A stretch of 64,000 bases of DNA from contig NC_061782.1 in assembly GCF_022458985.1 (NCBI RefSeq), positions 20,163,672 to 20,227,671 on the forward strand. Reading direction: 5' to 3'. This document shows positions 63,611-64,000 of this stretch, piece by piece. Source of the DNA: Mugil cephalus (lineage: Eukaryota > Chordata > Actinopteri > Mugiliformes > Mugilidae). The notes beneath the pieces are model-generated. The model was not told where the DNA came from, did not search any database, and saw only the letters and a list, made by a program, of their open reading frames with translations. Every line of letters starts with the position of its first letter. Within the stretch, counting starts at the first letter, position 1. The translations under genes and the position numbers were made by a program.

Positions 63611-64000
63611 TGTTCATGTAAATGAATGAACTGGCTAATTGCTTCTATTAGATTCCTGGAATGGCTGTTAAAGAAAGGCTTTTATTTATTTTCTGCGGCC
63701 ACTTTGCTCCTCTTAAACACAAAACATTTTGTCACAAAAGATGACTATCAATCTTGGCAATAATAGCAACACTGTTCACATGTTTTCATTTAGTAATAAA
63801 CCCGGTTGTATTGTTAACTTGGGCACATGCTGCCTTTTCAACCCAGTCATCAGAGCGATCAGTGAGCTGTGTCAGTCACCTCCACCCATTACTTCAACAT
63901 CAGTCTGTGTGTGTAGAGAGTGTAGAGTTACAGGACACCAGAACAGTGTAAAGAGTTAATAATTAGCCTCCCGTGGGTTTTTTTTAGGCGGGTATAAAAG

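Larger units (their letters stand above)
62911..64000. other. nphp1 3' UTR and window end
   Basis: The 3' UTR most likely runs from 62,911 to just beyond the AATAAA at 63,251. After that come a reverse-transcriptase fossil (63,439-63,610) and unique DNA. A TATAAAAG lies in the last ten bases and cannot be judged without the following sequence. Confidence 0.5.

Noticed and set aside
63991-64000. TATAAAAG at the window end as a core promoter
   Set aside because: The sequence that would show a transcription start and gene lies outside the window.
1-64000. CRISPR arrays, operons, phage or plasmid features
   Set aside because: The window is spliced vertebrate DNA; the only tandem repeats are microsatellites.

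Overview
This is vertebrate genomic DNA, and almost certainly from a ray-finned (teleost) fish. Genes are split into short exons with GT-AG introns. Intergenic DNA is rich in (GT)n microsatellites, Tc1/mariner fossils and fish-type LINE tails, and the proteins are clear but diverged orthologues of mammalian ones. Nothing is bacterial, viral or plasmid-like. I rebuilt four protein-coding genes exon by exon; all splice phases agree and the summed coding lengths are divisible by three. I also found one microRNA.

Layout: (1) 1-16.4 kb has no gene I can support, only microsatellites and decayed transposons. (2) 16.7-25.3 kb, minus strand: slc16a12 (monocarboxylate/creatine transporter MCT12), 8 coding exons, 600 aa, plus a probable non-coding first exon. 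(3) 25.4-31.4 kb: gap that probably includes the pank1 3' UTR. (4) 31.4-50.0 kb, minus strand: pank1 (pantothenate kinase 1), 8 coding exons, 454 aa from the upstream start. A second first exon 1 kb downstream gives a 373-aa beta-type isoform. miR-107 lies in intron 6. (5) 53.0-54.65 kb, minus strand: a 263-aa short-chain dehydrogenase of the C-factor/sniffer type, 4 exons. (6) 55.4-62.9 kb, plus strand: nphp1 (nephrocystin-1), 20 coding exons, 677 aa, divergent from the dehydrogenase. An RFX X-box lies just upstream of its start codon. (7) 62.9-64.0 kb: nphp1 3' UTR, then a decayed reverse-transcriptase fragment.

The slc16a12-pank1-miR-107 block is the same neighbourhood seen in mammals. pank1 makes phosphopantothenate, the first committed step to coenzyme A, and its resident miR-107 is a known metabolic microRNA. 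nphp1 encodes a ciliary transition-zone scaffold.

I do not see a wholly new biological system. The points most worth following are a candidate in-frame cassette exon in pank1 (39.5 kb), the pank1 alternative-promoter architecture, the X-box and start-stop uORF in front of nphp1, and an inverted-repeat element flanked by 10-bp direct repeats at 0.56-0.74 kb.
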